64,000 nt of DNA from CAIVAT01 sp964473485 (GCA_964473485.1 CAYYPH010000007.1:62001-126000), one strand, 5' to 3'. Positions 1 through 8,565 are shown, numbered from the stretch's first letter. The notes: generated by a model from the letters alone, not told the origin. Numbers and translations are program-made.

Positions 1-1278
1 TTGTTTGTGGTGGCCCTGATGGCCTTCCAGGGCTGGGATGACCACGATCGCTCGGGCAGGTACACCGCGCTGGCCATTGCCGAAAATTACCTGAACTCGT
101 GCGCCCCCAACGCGATCCTATTCACCAACGGCGACAATGATACCTTCCCCCTGTGGTACGCCCAGGAAGTGGAAGGAATCCGGACCGACGTAAGAGTGGT
201 GAACCTGAGCCTGCTCAACACCGAATGGTACATCGACCAGATGAAACGCAAAGCGTACCTGTCGGACCCGGTGCCATTCTCCCTGACCAAGGACAAGTAT
301 CGGCAGGGTAATCATGATGTCACCTACTTGCTTGAAGATGAAAGTCTTAAGGGGCAATACGTGGATGTGAAAGCGCTGTTCTCAATCCTTGCCAAGGATG
401 ACTCCAGGCTTAAGATGAAGACTTCGCAGGTTGGTACCATCGATTATTTCCCGACCCGGAGATTCATGGTAACCTACGATTCGGCAGCCCTGGTGGCCTC
501 CGGAGCCATCACCCCTTCTATGGCCACACGCCTCGATACCATCCGCTGGGAGTTCAAAGGGCAGGCGATTGAAAAGGCAAACCTGATGATTCTCGACCTG
601 CTGGCCACCAACAACTGGAAACGGCCTGTTTATTTCGTATCCACAACCGGTGCCGACACCTACATCGGTCTTGACGCATACCTGCACCTCGAGGGTCTGG
701 CCTACCGTCTTCTGCCGGTTAAGGCAGTGAGTTCCGACCAGCAGACAGGTCAGGTGAACACTTCTGTGATGTACGCCAATCTGATGGATCGCTTCAAGTG
801 GGGCAACATGAATCATCCGGGCGTATACATCGACGAAGCCAATGTAAGGATGGTCATGAACATGCGGGCCCTTTTCGGCAGGCTGGCCAATGCCCTGGTA
901 CTTGAAGGAAAAAAGGATTCGGCCAGGAAAGTGGTGAACCGTTGTTTTGAAGAGATGCCCGAAGCGGTGGCGCCTTTTGATTTCTTTACAGTGCCGCTGA
1001 TAGATGCCTATTACAAGGTCGGGGAGGTTGAACGGGCAAACCCGCTTGCCGAAAAAGTGTTGAAAAACGCCGCTGATGATCTGGAATTTATATTCCGCTT
1101 TGCCGACAACGATCTGAAATGGATGGACATGAACATTCAGGAGGCATTATTTACCTTGCAGCGGCTGGGAACAGCCACGCGTGAAGCGGGCCAGGTTAAG
1201 ATCGCCGACCGGGTAGACGAGGTACTTAAGAAATATTATGAGCTCTACCTGGCGAAAGTTTACGAACCGGGAACATGA
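1..1278 (+). CDS. DUF2723 (GT117-type) membrane glycosyltransferase, C-terminal part
   Basis: The gene is cut by the left edge; only the last 425 residues are present and the true start lies outside the window. The segment begins with the end of a membrane helix and continues into the soluble C-terminal region typical of Bacteroidota DUF2723 proteins. The hallmark FTNGDNDTFPLWYAQ stretch near residue 40 and the following DVRVVNLSLLNTEWYIDQ stretch are diagnostic. These large multi-pass proteins are grouped with protein O-mannosyltransferase-like enzymes and are thought to glycosylate exported proteins; the substrate here is unknown. A helical, TPR-like tail follows residue 280. The stop codon overlaps the start of the NodB gene, so the two are probably co-transcribed. 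Confidence 0.85.
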   Translation: MFVVALMAFQGWDDHDRSGRYTALAIAENYLNSCAPNAILFTNGDNDTFPLWYAQEVEGIRTDVRVVNLSLLNTEWYIDQMKRKAYLSDPVPFSLTKDKYRQGNHDVTYLLEDESLKGQYVDVKALFSILAKDDSRLKMKTSQVGTIDYFPTRRFMVTYDSAALVASGAITPSMATRLDTIRWEFKGQAIEKANLMILDLLATNNWKRPVYFVSTTGADTYIGLDAYLHLEGLAYRLLPVKAVSSDQQTGQVNTSVMYANLMDRFKWGNMNHPGVYIDEANVRMVMNMRALFGRLANALVLEGKKDSARKVVNRCFEEMPEAVAPFDFFTVPLIDAYYKVGEVERANPLAEKVLKNAADDLEFIFRFADNDLKWMDMNIQEALFTLQRLGTATREAGQVKIADRVDEVLKKYYELYLAKVYEPGT

Positions 1279-1916
1279 TGAAAACAGGGTCTCCGTTACT
1301 TTTCAGATGGCTGAGTCCCCGGTACCTGTTGTGCGAAGTGCCAGGGGCACTGAACTCTATCTATCTGACGTTTGATGACGGACCAATCCCCGCAGTGACT
1401 CCGAGTATACTCGACATTCTTTCGCACTACGGGGCGAAGGCCACCTTTTTTATGGTTGGCGACAACGTGAAAAAACACCCGGCTGTTTACAACGAGGTGG
1501 TAGGTGCCGGGCATGCCACGGGAAACCACACCTTTCATCACCTGAACGGCTGGCGGACTCCCCCGGGGGCCTATGCCGAGGATGTTTACAGGTGCCGCGA
1601 ATATTTCCACACCGGTTTGTTCAGACCACCTTACGGTAAATTTACGCCATCCCAGTATTTTCTGTTAAAAAACGATTACCGTTTCATTCTCTGGTCGGTG
1701 CTCAGTTATGATTTTCATCCGGCCGTATCCAGGGAACAATGCCTGGCCAATGTGACCGGCAACATAAAACCAGGATCAATCGTGGTTTTCCACGATAACC
1801 TGAAGTCTGAAGAAAAAGTAAGATATGTCCTGCCGCTTTTTTTGGAGCACTGTATGAAAATGGGTTATCGTTTTGAAACATTGTCTCAGAGTTTTCCTGA
1901 ATCTGAAAAACTGTAA
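1275..1916 (+). CDS. polysaccharide deacetylase (NodB homology) family protein
   Basis: This 213-residue protein is a compact carbohydrate esterase family 4 enzyme. Its motifs appear in order: TFDDGP (motif 1, with the catalytic and metal-binding aspartates), GNHTFHH (motif 2, the metal histidines), RPPYGK (motif 3), LWSV followed by DF (motif 4) and VVFHDN (motif 5). Such enzymes remove N-acetyl groups from peptidoglycan or other polysaccharides. No clear signal peptide is seen, although the first 20 residues are fairly hydrophobic. ATG at 1275 overlaps the upstream stop by four bases; a second ATG at 1278 is possible. The 3' end overlaps the convergent radC gene by about 31 bases. The substrate cannot be told from sequence. 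Confidence 0.9.
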   Translation: MMKTGSPLLFRWLSPRYLLCEVPGALNSIYLTFDDGPIPAVTPSILDILSHYGAKATFFMVGDNVKKHPAVYNEVVGAGHATGNHTFHHLNGWRTPPGAYAEDVYRCREYFHTGLFRPPYGKFTPSQYFLLKNDYRFILWSVLSYDFHPAVSREQCLANVTGNIKPGSIVVFHDNLKSEEKVRYVLPLFLEHCMKMGYRFETLSQSFPESEKL

Positions 1917-2584
1917 AAATCATTCTCTCCGAGAATGATGTGGTCCAGCACGGCAATATCGAGCAGGCGTCCCGCCTCCGCGATCTTGCCGGTGATACGG
2001 GTGTCGTTCTCGCTTGGGGTTAGGTTTCCCGAAGGATGGTTGTGCCCCAGGATGATTGAAGAGGCATGATGGTCGAGGGCGATCTTGTAGATCTTTCTGG
2101 GGTCGACCGTCGTTCCTGAAATGCCGCCTTCGCTGATGCTGTATTTGTTCAGTACCTTGTTGGCCTTGTTCAGCAGAATGATCCAGAACTCTTCGTATGG
2201 CCGGTCGCCCATGACGCTTTTCAGGATCTGGTAGGCTTCGCGGCTGTTGGTGATCTTCTCCCTTACCATCACCTGTGACTCGTCGCGTCGCCTGCCCAGT
2301 TCCAGCGCAGCCATGATGGTGACCGCTTTGACTTTGCCGATTCCCTTCACTGAGACAAGTTCCTGCAGGGTCATCTTCGACAGCTCCACCAGGTTGTCAT
2401 GGGCCTTCCGGAAAATGATCTTGGCCAGGTCGAGTGCCGATTCGCTGCGGGTCCCCGAACCGATCAGGATGGCAAGCAATTCGGTGTCACTCATGCTCTG
2501 CCTTCCTTTGAGCAGCAGTTTTTCACGCGGGCGGTCATCCTCAGCCCACTGTTTCACAGGTGTTCTGACTTCGTATTTGCTCAT
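1886..2584 (-). CDS. radC: RadC/JAB-domain protein
   Basis: The protein has the RadC layout: an N-terminal helix-hairpin-helix region (LVSVKGIGKVKAVTIMAAL) and a C-terminal JAMM/MPN metalloprotease-like domain with the metal motif HNHPSGNLTPSEND. I use the ATG at 2584, which gives 232 residues beginning MSKYEVRTPVKQWAEDDRPR, because that matches the family start and usual length. The open frame runs on to 2743, but the extra 53 residues look like untranslated leader. RadC proteins were once linked to DNA repair; their molecular role remains uncertain. The gene converges on, and slightly overlaps, the NodB gene. Confidence 0.92.
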   Translation of the reverse strand: MSKYEVRTPVKQWAEDDRPREKLLLKGRQSMSDTELLAILIGSGTRSESALDLAKIIFRKAHDNLVELSKMTLQELVSVKGIGKVKAVTIMAALELGRRRDESQVMVREKITNSREAYQILKSVMGDRPYEEFWIILLNKANKVLNKYSISEGGISGTTVDPRKIYKIALDHHASSIILGHNHPSGNLTPSENDTRITGKIAEAGRLLDIAVLDHIILGENDFYSFSDSGKL

Positions 2585-2768
2585 TTGATTTTCTGGTTTA
2601 TCGGAAAAACCGGAAAAGGTCGGCGCCGGAGGTGAAATTTTTTTTTCAACATCAGGGAAAGGTAGCCCGGGAATGCCGTTCTTAGCTGGTGAAACCCCCC
2701 GGAGGGAATTCTTCTCCCGGCCGTAATCCGGATGTCCGGGCAACCGGTGTTGCCATCATAAGCATGTT

Positions 2769-3626
2769 ATGACAACCATTGGAAAACAGATTATCAGACT
2801 GGAGCGCACAGGATCGACCAACCTGTATGCCAACCGGTTGCTCGAAAAAGGAGAGCCTGCCGAAGGCACCGTCGTGTGGGCGCTCGATCAATATTCGGGT
2901 CGCGGACAGCACGATCATGTCTGGCTTTCGGAACCAGGTAAAAACCTGACCTTCACAGTCATCCTGAGACCCTGGTTCCTTGATCCGCAACTGCAGTTCA
3001 GGCTGAACAAAGCCATTGCCCTGGGCGTTCTTGATTACATCAAGGCGACCATTTCGACCTGTCGCCCGGTGGATGCTGAACCATTGCCACCGGTTACTGG
3101 TCACCCGCCATCGGGAACAACTCCTCCAGCCGCCGGGCCGCTCTGCAGTATCAAGTGGCCCAACGACCTGTACATTGAAACAGCCAAAGTGGGCGGTATC
3201 CTCATAGAGCATAAGATCATGGGATCGCGGCTCGAAAGTACCATCGCCGGGATCGGGCTGAACGTGAACCAGGCTGAGTTTGATCCGGGCCTCCCCAATC
3301 CTGGGTCGCTGATCAGTTATACAGGTCAGGAGTTGGCCCTGGGGCCGGAATTAAAAAAATTATTGGCCAATCTTGACCGCCGGTACAATGCCCTGCGGGT
3401 AAACAATGATTCAACCATCGATGTTGATTATGACCATCACCTTACAGGATGCAATCAATGGCGGCTTTTCGAGGTGGGTGGGAAACAGTTCGAAGGCTGC
3501 ATCAGGGGTGTTGACGATAGCGGACTGCTGCTGGTGGAGGATCGCCAGGGGGTTCTGAACCGCTACAGCCACGGGGAGATCGGGTTATTTGTTGTACCGC
3601 TTCCCGAACATGATGCTAACGTATAG
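2769..3626 (+). CDS. birA: biotin--[acetyl-CoA-carboxylase] ligase
   Basis: This is a class I biotin ligase without the DNA-binding domain, so it should only biotinylate carboxylase carrier proteins and not act as a repressor. The biotin/ATP-binding loop appears as QYSGRGQHDHVW near residue 44 (family GRGRxGRxW), and the KWPNDLY motif follows, with VGGILIEHK and GIGLNVNQ after it. The C-terminal SH3-like domain is present. One feature is odd: between the helix ending LDYIK and KWPND there is a proline- and threonine-rich stretch of about 30 residues (about residues 93 to 126) where most ligases have about ten. The 3' end overlaps the convergent gene by about 42 bases. Confidence 0.92.
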   Translation: MTTIGKQIIRLERTGSTNLYANRLLEKGEPAEGTVVWALDQYSGRGQHDHVWLSEPGKNLTFTVILRPWFLDPQLQFRLNKAIALGVLDYIKATISTCRPVDAEPLPPVTGHPPSGTTPPAAGPLCSIKWPNDLYIETAKVGGILIEHKIMGSRLESTIAGIGLNVNQAEFDPGLPNPGSLISYTGQELALGPELKKLLANLDRRYNALRVNNDSTIDVDYDHHLTGCNQWRLFEVGGKQFEGCIRGVDDSGLLLVEDRQGVLNRYSHGEIGLFVVPLPEHDANV

Positions 3627-4349
3627 CGTGAGGAAAAAACTTTGTTTCGGGTTATAGGCCATAATGGCAACGGGGAGGGGAGAGTAGTCGAGGATGGCGC
3701 CCGCTTCAAGGGCATTGATCTGCCTGTTTTTAACCCCGAACTCGAAATCAAGCCCTGTTTTAACATAGGCCCCCGGGTGGAAACCGACCTTCGAAAAACC
3801 AGCCAGAAAGGGTCCCCGGCCATAGATGTTGTCGACAAAATGACGCTCGGGATCATAAGCCTCCTCCCTTACCTGGTAGTCGGTGTACCCGCTGTTGAAA
3901 TAGATGATGTAGAGATAAACCGGCTTTGTGACAGCCACTGAAAGACCGCCATAATAGATCCAGCTTAACTGCACCCCTCCCCAGTAAGGTTTCCTGTTCA
4001 GGATGTGCTGCTGCCCGAGACCGCCGCGAAAAAACCAGACATAGTTCATTTTACCGTAAAAGTACGACCGCGCATCGGCAAAATAAGGATTGATGGTACG
4101 GATCTCTTTTGGTGATTTATAGGTGGAAAATTCGACCTCCCACATGAACTGACGAAGGGCCGTAATATTATGACCTTTGCGGAGACGAAGCCCCCATCCG
4201 TTGGTATGCAGAAATCCACCCAGGCTCCATTGCTTTTCAAGGAGAACGTTGTCGGGAAGGGTATCGGGGATAGTGCCGTACTGTGCCTTGCATTCGAGGA
4301 TAGAAAGGCAGGGAACAACGATTATCAGTATGAGCAGGCACCGTTTCAT
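3585..4349 (-). CDS. putative outer-membrane beta-barrel protein, unknown function
   Basis: This 254-residue protein has a classic signal peptide (MKRCLLILIIVVPCLSILECKAQ) followed by alternating aromatic and glycine-rich strands, for example GGFLHTNGWGLRLRKG and YWGGVQLSWIYYGGLSVAV. This is the look of a small beta-barrel of the outer membrane. I chose the ATG at 4349 because the signal peptide begins there and a promoter box lies 25 bases upstream. I do not recognise a characterised homologue. The gene converges with birA and overlaps its 3' end. A Bacteroidota-wide hypothetical family is likely. Confidence 0.7.
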   Translation of the reverse strand: MKRCLLILIIVVPCLSILECKAQYGTIPDTLPDNVLLEKQWSLGGFLHTNGWGLRLRKGHNITALRQFMWEVEFSTYKSPKEIRTINPYFADARSYFYGKMNYVWFFRGGLGQQHILNRKPYWGGVQLSWIYYGGLSVAVTKPVYLYIIYFNSGYTDYQVREEAYDPERHFVDNIYGRGPFLAGFSKVGFHPGAYVKTGLDFEFGVKNRQINALEAGAILDYSPLPVAIMAYNPKQSFFLTLYVSIMFGKRYNK

Positions 4350-4373
4350 GTTTGAACTGGGCTTATCCTTTGG

Positions 4374-4381
4374 CAAAAGTA
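4374..4381 (-). promoter_or_regulatory. Bacteroidota -7 element (TACTTTTG) for the barrel gene
   Basis: On the minus strand TACTTTTG matches the TAnnTTTG -7 consensus and lies 25 bases upstream of the ATG at 4349. It is placed just after the terminator of the neighbouring small gene, as expected for an independent transcription unit. Confidence 0.6.
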
Positions 4382-4393
4382 AAAATAAAACAA

Positions 4394-4417
4394 AAAGGGA
4401 AGCCATAGCTTCCCTTT
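4394..4417 (-). terminator. Rho-independent terminator of the small lipoprotein gene
   Basis: A perfect 10-bp stem (AAAGGGAAGC with GCTTCCCTTT) closes a four-base loop. Read on the minus strand it is followed by a long T-rich run, giving a classic intrinsic terminator 22 bases after the lipoprotein stop codon. It separates that gene from the barrel gene promoter at 4374-4381. Confidence 0.85.
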
Positions 4418-4438
4418 AAAAAATCGTGCCTGATCTGT

Positions 4439-4564
4439 TTATCGGCGCCGTTCAATTTGATATCTTTGTTTTTCACCGTAGGCAGCACAGTTCTGGTTGG
4501 ATGTGCAGGATGCAATGATGCCTGTAAGAAAAGCAGCCAATATAACAAGGAGGATTTTTTTCAT
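4439..4564 (-). CDS. 41-residue small lipoprotein
   Basis: The precursor starts MKKILLVILAAFLTGIIASC, a textbook lipoprotein signal whose lipobox ends at Cys20. The mature part is only about 22 residues, begins CTSNQNCAAYGEKQRYQ and ends in ERRR. The start at 4564 is fixed by the signal sequence and by a -7 box 36 bases upstream; a terminator follows the stop. Very short lipoproteins with a Cys-Ala-Ala-Tyr or Cys-Pro-Ala-Tyr tail are common in Bacteroidota, as far as I recall, and have no assigned function. The complete promoter-gene-terminator unit argues that it is real and expressed on its own. Confidence 0.75.
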   Translation of the reverse strand: MKKILLVILAAFLTGIIASCTSNQNCAAYGEKQRYQIERRR

Positions 4565-4599
4565 GGTGTTGTGTGTTGATATTCGATGAATTAACGTCG

Positions 4600-4607
4600 C
4601 AAAGGTA
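4600..4607 (-). promoter_or_regulatory. Bacteroidota -7 element (TACCTTTG) for the small lipoprotein
   Basis: TACCTTTG on the minus strand matches TAnnTTTG and lies 36 bases upstream of the lipoprotein ATG. It implies a leader of about 30 bases. Confidence 0.65.
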
Positions 4608-4683
4608 CGCCGATCTGACATAACGAACAAGAAAATTCAATATTTATTGCGTAAAGTTATCAACTTCATAAAGTTTATAAGTC

Positions 4684-5364
4684 ATGGAGCCTATCAACCC
4701 GGTCATCGAGGAGAGCTGGAAGCAACAACTGGCCGAAGAATTCCAGAAACCCTACTTTCATTCACTCCGGAATTTTCTTATCATGGAGAAAAAGCAACAC
4801 CGGGTTTTTCCTCCCGGAGCGTTGATATTCAATGCTTTCAATCTTACACCTTTCAACCGGGTCAAAGTGGTTCTGCTCGGGCAGGATCCTTACCATGGTT
4901 ATGGCCAGGCACACGGACTTTGCTTTTCGGTGCCTGAAGGAGTGCCTGCCCCACCTTCGCTGGTCAATATTTTCAAAGAGATCGGAGACGATATTGGGAT
5001 ACAGAGGCCGGGCCATGGAAACCTGACCCGATGGGCCGAGCAGGGTGTGCTGCTGCTCAACGCGACCCTCACCGTACGCGAAAACATGGCAGGATCGCAC
5101 CAGAATAAAGGATGGGAACAGTTTACTGATGCCGCCATCAGGAAATTATCGGAGAACAGGTCGGGTATCATTTTCGTATTGTGGGGTAACTTTGCCCAGG
5201 CCAAAAAATCACTGATCGACCCGTCGCGCCACTTCATACTTTCTTCGGCCCACCCATCGCCCCTTTCAGCTTCAAGGGGGTTCTTCGGATGCCGCCATTT
5301 TTCGGCCATCAACAATTTGCTCAGGCAGATGAACGTTACTGAGATAGACTGGGCACTCAATTAA
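4684..5364 (+). CDS. ung: uracil-DNA glycosylase (family 1)
   Basis: The enzyme removes uracil from DNA as the first step of base excision repair. The water-activating loop LLGQDPYHGYGQAHGLCFSV is intact, with the catalytic Asp in GQDPYH. The uracil-contact Asn region (LLLNATLTVR) and the leucine-loop motif HPSPLSASRGFFGCRHFS are also present. Its 226 residues match the normal length. The next gene starts 26 bases after the stop and could be co-transcribed, although the functions are unrelated. Confidence 0.97.
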   Translation: MEPINPVIEESWKQQLAEEFQKPYFHSLRNFLIMEKKQHRVFPPGALIFNAFNLTPFNRVKVVLLGQDPYHGYGQAHGLCFSVPEGVPAPPSLVNIFKEIGDDIGIQRPGHGNLTRWAEQGVLLLNATLTVRENMAGSHQNKGWEQFTDAAIRKLSENRSGIIFVLWGNFAQAKKSLIDPSRHFILSSAHPSPLSASRGFFGCRHFSAINNLLRQMNVTEIDWALN

Positions 5365-5390
5365 TCGCAGGCCACATCAGGATCATTGCC

Positions 5391-6584
5391 ATGAAAAGAA
5401 GTCAGGCCGGACATCATTCGCCTCAGGTGGTCAACCGACGCATGATCAGCCTGTTACTCTTATTATTCATGGGTGTTCTGCAGCTCTCCTCCTGCAAAAA
5501 AAACGGTGAAGATCAGGTTGTTGATAAACCCACTCCATACCAAATCGAGATCCCCCGGTTTTTCCCGACACGCCTGAACATTCCCGCCGATAACCCGATG
5601 ACGGTCGAAGGTGTAGAACTGGGAAGGATGTTGTTTTACGATGGCCGTTTGTCGGGAAGAACCCACCCCGATTCGCTGATGAGCTGTGCGACATGCCACC
5701 TCCAGTCGCGGTCGTTTGAATGCGGTATCGACCATCCGGTGTACAAGGATGGAAAAACCTTCGGACTAACCGGGATACCGACCCGGCATTACATGATGCC
5801 GCTGATCAACCTTGTGTGGCACGAAAACGGTTACCTGTGGAATGGAAAGATCCATGCGGGGAATCCGTTGCCTTATTACCGTAACATTGAGGATCTGACC
5901 TGGATGGCCATCATGGCTCCGCATGAATGCCACGGCGATACTTCGAGGGTTACTGCCCTATTTCAGTCGCTGAACGGATATCCGCAGATGTTTGAGAAAG
6001 CTTTCGGTAGCAGCAAGATCACCGTAACAAATATGGGAAGGGCCATTGCCCAGTTTGTTCGTACACTTACCTCCGCACAGTCCCGGTTCGACCGGTTCAT
6101 GAATGGCGAGCTGCAGCTGACGCCGCAGGAAAGAAACGGCTATGTACTCTTCATGACTGAGCAGGGTGCCGATTGCTTCCATTGTCACGGCGGTGAGGGG
6201 AATCCGCTCTTCACCACCTCCCTTTTTTACAACAATGGCAAGGACAGTGTTTTCGCCGATCCTGCCGACCGGTTCTCCATTACAGGGAATACTGCCGACT
6301 ACGGTGCCTACAAAGCGCCTACGCTCAGAAACCTTGTTTTCACAGCACCCTACATGCACGACGGAAGGTTCAAAACAATCGACGAGGTTCTGGCGTTCTA
6401 TAATTCCGGCCTGGTATGGTCACCTTACATTGATCCGCTGATGCACCACATTGGTACCAACGGCATCAGACTGACGCCCATACAACTCAATGATCTTAAG
6501 GCATTTCTTCTGGCTCTCACCGACAGCTCCTTCGTGACAAATCCCTCTTTCTCGAAACCCGCTCATTTTCCCGACGGTAAATGA
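5391..6584 (+). CDS. di-haem cytochrome c peroxidase family lipoprotein
   Basis: This 397-residue protein has two c-type haem sites, CATCH at about residues 99 to 103 and CFHCH at 262 to 266, the arrangement of the bacterial cytochrome c peroxidase/MauG family. The segment APYMHDGRFKTIDEVLAFYN near the end is the conserved C-terminal signature. An N-terminal hydrophobic run ending LQLSSC (Cys35) is a lipoprotein signal, so the protein is probably anchored in the periplasm. The signal could equally start at Met18. Members reduce hydrogen peroxide with electrons from cytochrome c or quinol chains, or oxidise other substrates; which applies here is not clear. Confidence 0.9.
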   Translation: MKRSQAGHHSPQVVNRRMISLLLLLFMGVLQLSSCKKNGEDQVVDKPTPYQIEIPRFFPTRLNIPADNPMTVEGVELGRMLFYDGRLSGRTHPDSLMSCATCHLQSRSFECGIDHPVYKDGKTFGLTGIPTRHYMMPLINLVWHENGYLWNGKIHAGNPLPYYRNIEDLTWMAIMAPHECHGDTSRVTALFQSLNGYPQMFEKAFGSSKITVTNMGRAIAQFVRTLTSAQSRFDRFMNGELQLTPQERNGYVLFMTEQGADCFHCHGGEGNPLFTTSLFYNNGKDSVFADPADRFSITGNTADYGAYKAPTLRNLVFTAPYMHDGRFKTIDEVLAFYNSGLVWSPYIDPLMHHIGTNGIRLTPIQLNDLKAFLLALTDSSFVTNPSFSKPAHFPDGK

Positions 6585-6594
6585 TGAACATTGA

Positions 6595-6602
6595 TATCTT
6601 TG
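6595..6602 (+). promoter_or_regulatory. -7 element (TATCTTTG) abutting the ispE start codon
   Basis: TATCTTTG matches the Bacteroidota -7 consensus exactly and ends only four bases before the ispE ATG at 6607. If it is used, transcription would begin at or next to the start codon, giving a leaderless or nearly leaderless message. Confidence 0.55.
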
Positions 6603-6606
6603 CAGC

Positions 6607-7416
6607 ATGATCTCATTTCCGGCATGCAAGATAAACCTGGGGCTTTACATCACCAGGAAAAGAGACGATGGTTTTCATGAACTGGAGACGGTGTTCTACC
6701 CGGTTCCTTACCATGACGTCCTGGAGGTCATCGAGGCTCACGACAATGCCTTTGCGTTTACCCTCTCGGGGCTGCCGGTTCACGGCGACCCTTCGGACAA
6801 CCTTTGCGTAAAAGCTTATCAGATGCTTTCCGCTGATCATCCTCTGCCGGCCGTTAAGATGCACCTGCATAAAGTCATACCGATGGGCGCCGGACTTGGC
6901 GGTGGCTCGTCCGATGGGGCAGCCGCACTGACATTGCTCAGCGATCTGTTTGGCCTTGCGGTTTCGCCTGAGGCAATGCATGGTTATGCCAAAAGGCTCG
7001 GCAGCGATTGCGCCTTTTTCCTTCAGAATAAGCCCATTTATGCAACGGGCCGGGGTGAATTACTGGAGCCTGTTGACCTCGATCTCAGCGGACTGATGCT
7101 GGTTGTGATCATTCCTCGAATCCATATCAGCACCCGGGAGGCTTATTCGCTGGTCACTCCCATACAGCCTGAAGTTTCGCTTCCCGACATTATATCAAAA
7201 CCGGTGACTGGATGGAGGGAACTGATGCGGAACGATTTTGAACCTGTCATTGCAGCAAAATTCCCGGTGGTTGCGAAAGTCAAAGCGTTACTTTACCAGG
7301 CTGGGGCACTGTATGCATCGATGACCGGCAGTGGCTCGGCTGTTTACGGCCTTTTTGAGGAGACCCCGGTCATCGACCCTCCCGGTGACTGCGATATCTT
7401 TACCTGCTGCCTCTGA
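6607..7416 (+). CDS. ispE: 4-diphosphocytidyl-2-C-methyl-D-erythritol kinase
   Basis: IspE phosphorylates CDP-methylerythritol in the non-mevalonate isoprenoid pathway. The substrate-binding N-terminus (PACKINLGLYI), the GHMP-kinase ATP loop PMGAGLGGGSSDGAA near residue 97 and the C-terminal GSGSAVYGLF motif are all present. The 269 residues fit the family. The start is certain because the family begins directly before the AKINL motif. The gene is convergent with the LptF/G gene 60 bases downstream. Confidence 0.96.
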   Translation: MISFPACKINLGLYITRKRDDGFHELETVFYPVPYHDVLEVIEAHDNAFAFTLSGLPVHGDPSDNLCVKAYQMLSADHPLPAVKMHLHKVIPMGAGLGGGSSDGAAALTLLSDLFGLAVSPEAMHGYAKRLGSDCAFFLQNKPIYATGRGELLEPVDLDLSGLMLVVIIPRIHISTREAYSLVTPIQPEVSLPDIISKPVTGWRELMRNDFEPVIAAKFPVVAKVKALLYQAGALYASMTGSGSAVYGLFEETPVIDPPGDCDIFTCCL

Positions 7417-7476
7417 CCTCCATTGGCAGCCTGTTTTTTGATCCTGGCTGAGAAATTGGGTGATCGTTTTAACGGA

Positions 7477-8553
7477 CTACTTGGGCGCCAGCCGGAGCAT
7501 AAAGAGTGCAACCAGTCCGAAAATGATGTTGGGAATCCATACCGCCAGCAAAGGAGGCAGGTCACCAAAAGTGGCGAAAACAGTGAATATCTGAAGGAAA
7601 AGAATATAAAGAAAAGTCAGGGCAAGCCCTGTCCCCAGATGAAAACCGATTCCGCCGCGCACTTTCCTGCTCGACACCGAAACCCCGATTACGGTCAATA
7701 TCAGGGTGGCAAAAGGGAATGCAAAACGCTCGTATTTTTTCACCTTATACTTGATGACATCCGGATCGCCGCGAAGTTCCTTTTCTTTGATGTGTTCCCT
7801 CAACACAAAGTAATTCATGATCTTAACGTCCTCAATGTCTTCGATGAAGTCGGCGGGTTTGATTGAAAGGGTGGTGTCGAGCCTTGTTCCCTTGGTGATC
7901 GATTCTTCCATCCCGCTGATCTGCCGGATATAGTAGTTGTGAATCGCCCAGACTGATTTTACGCTGTCCCATTCAATCCGTTCCGATTTCAATTTGTAGA
8001 CTAGGTCCTGCCCATCAAACTTTTCGATCGCGAATTTCCAGCCAACGCCCGTGTTAATGTTAAAGTTCTCGAGGTACATGAAAGTGCCCGGGCTGAGCTG
8101 CTTGTGAATGTTCTGATCGGTGAACTGCCTCGGGTCGTTGATGTACTTCTTCTCGAATTCGTACATGCCGCGGTTGGTGAAAGGGATCACGAAATTGGCA
8201 AGCAGGAAAGAAAAGATGCCGAGCACAGCGGCAGAAATGAAATAAGGAAAGAGCATCCTGCGAAAACTCACACCGCTGCTAAGTATGGCGATGATTTCAG
8301 AGTTGGAGGCCATGCGGGAGGTAAAGAAGATGACGGCGATGAAGGTCAGCAGGTAGCTGAACAGGTTCATGAAATAGGGGACGAAATTCAGGTAGTAATC
8401 GAAGACGATTGCCCGCAAAGGAGCATCGTGCCTCAGAAAGTCATCGATCTTTTCGGAAATGTCGAAGACGATTACGATAAAGATCAACAGTACCAGGGTG
8501 AAGAAGAACGTCCCCAGAAATTTTCTGATGATATAAAGGTCAATGGTCCGCAT
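7477..8553 (-). CDS. LptF/LptG family lipopolysaccharide export permease
   Basis: This 358-residue YjgP/YjgQ-family protein has the expected layout: a first membrane helix at residues 11-33, two more near residues 50-120, a periplasmic jellyroll-like region from about 130 to 265, and three C-terminal helices. Together with LptB it forms the inner-membrane ABC transporter that extracts lipopolysaccharide. It starts 12 bases after the tgt stop, and the tgt-permease pair is common in Bacteroidota. LptF and LptG cannot be told apart with confidence here. Confidence 0.88.
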   Translation of the reverse strand: MRTIDLYIIRKFLGTFFFTLVLLIFIVIVFDISEKIDDFLRHDAPLRAIVFDYYLNFVPYFMNLFSYLLTFIAVIFFTSRMASNSEIIAILSSGVSFRRMLFPYFISAAVLGIFSFLLANFVIPFTNRGMYEFEKKYINDPRQFTDQNIHKQLSPGTFMYLENFNINTGVGWKFAIEKFDGQDLVYKLKSERIEWDSVKSVWAIHNYYIRQISGMEESITKGTRLDTTLSIKPADFIEDIEDVKIMNYFVLREHIKEKELRGDPDVIKYKVKKYERFAFPFATLILTVIGVSVSSRKVRGGIGFHLGTGLALTFLYILFLQIFTVFATFGDLPPLLAVWIPNIIFGLVALFMLRLAPK

Positions 8554-8565
8554 CGGGTCTGATGG

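Noticed and set aside
2739..2754. Stem GGCAAC-CGGT-GTTGCC ahead of birA
   Set aside because: Only six base pairs, with no T-run and no match to a known riboswitch or operator; it can be expected by chance in GC-rich sequence.
7428..7453. CAGCC/GGCTG stem between ispE and the LptF/G gene
   Set aside because: Five base pairs with a 14-base loop is too weak for a terminator.
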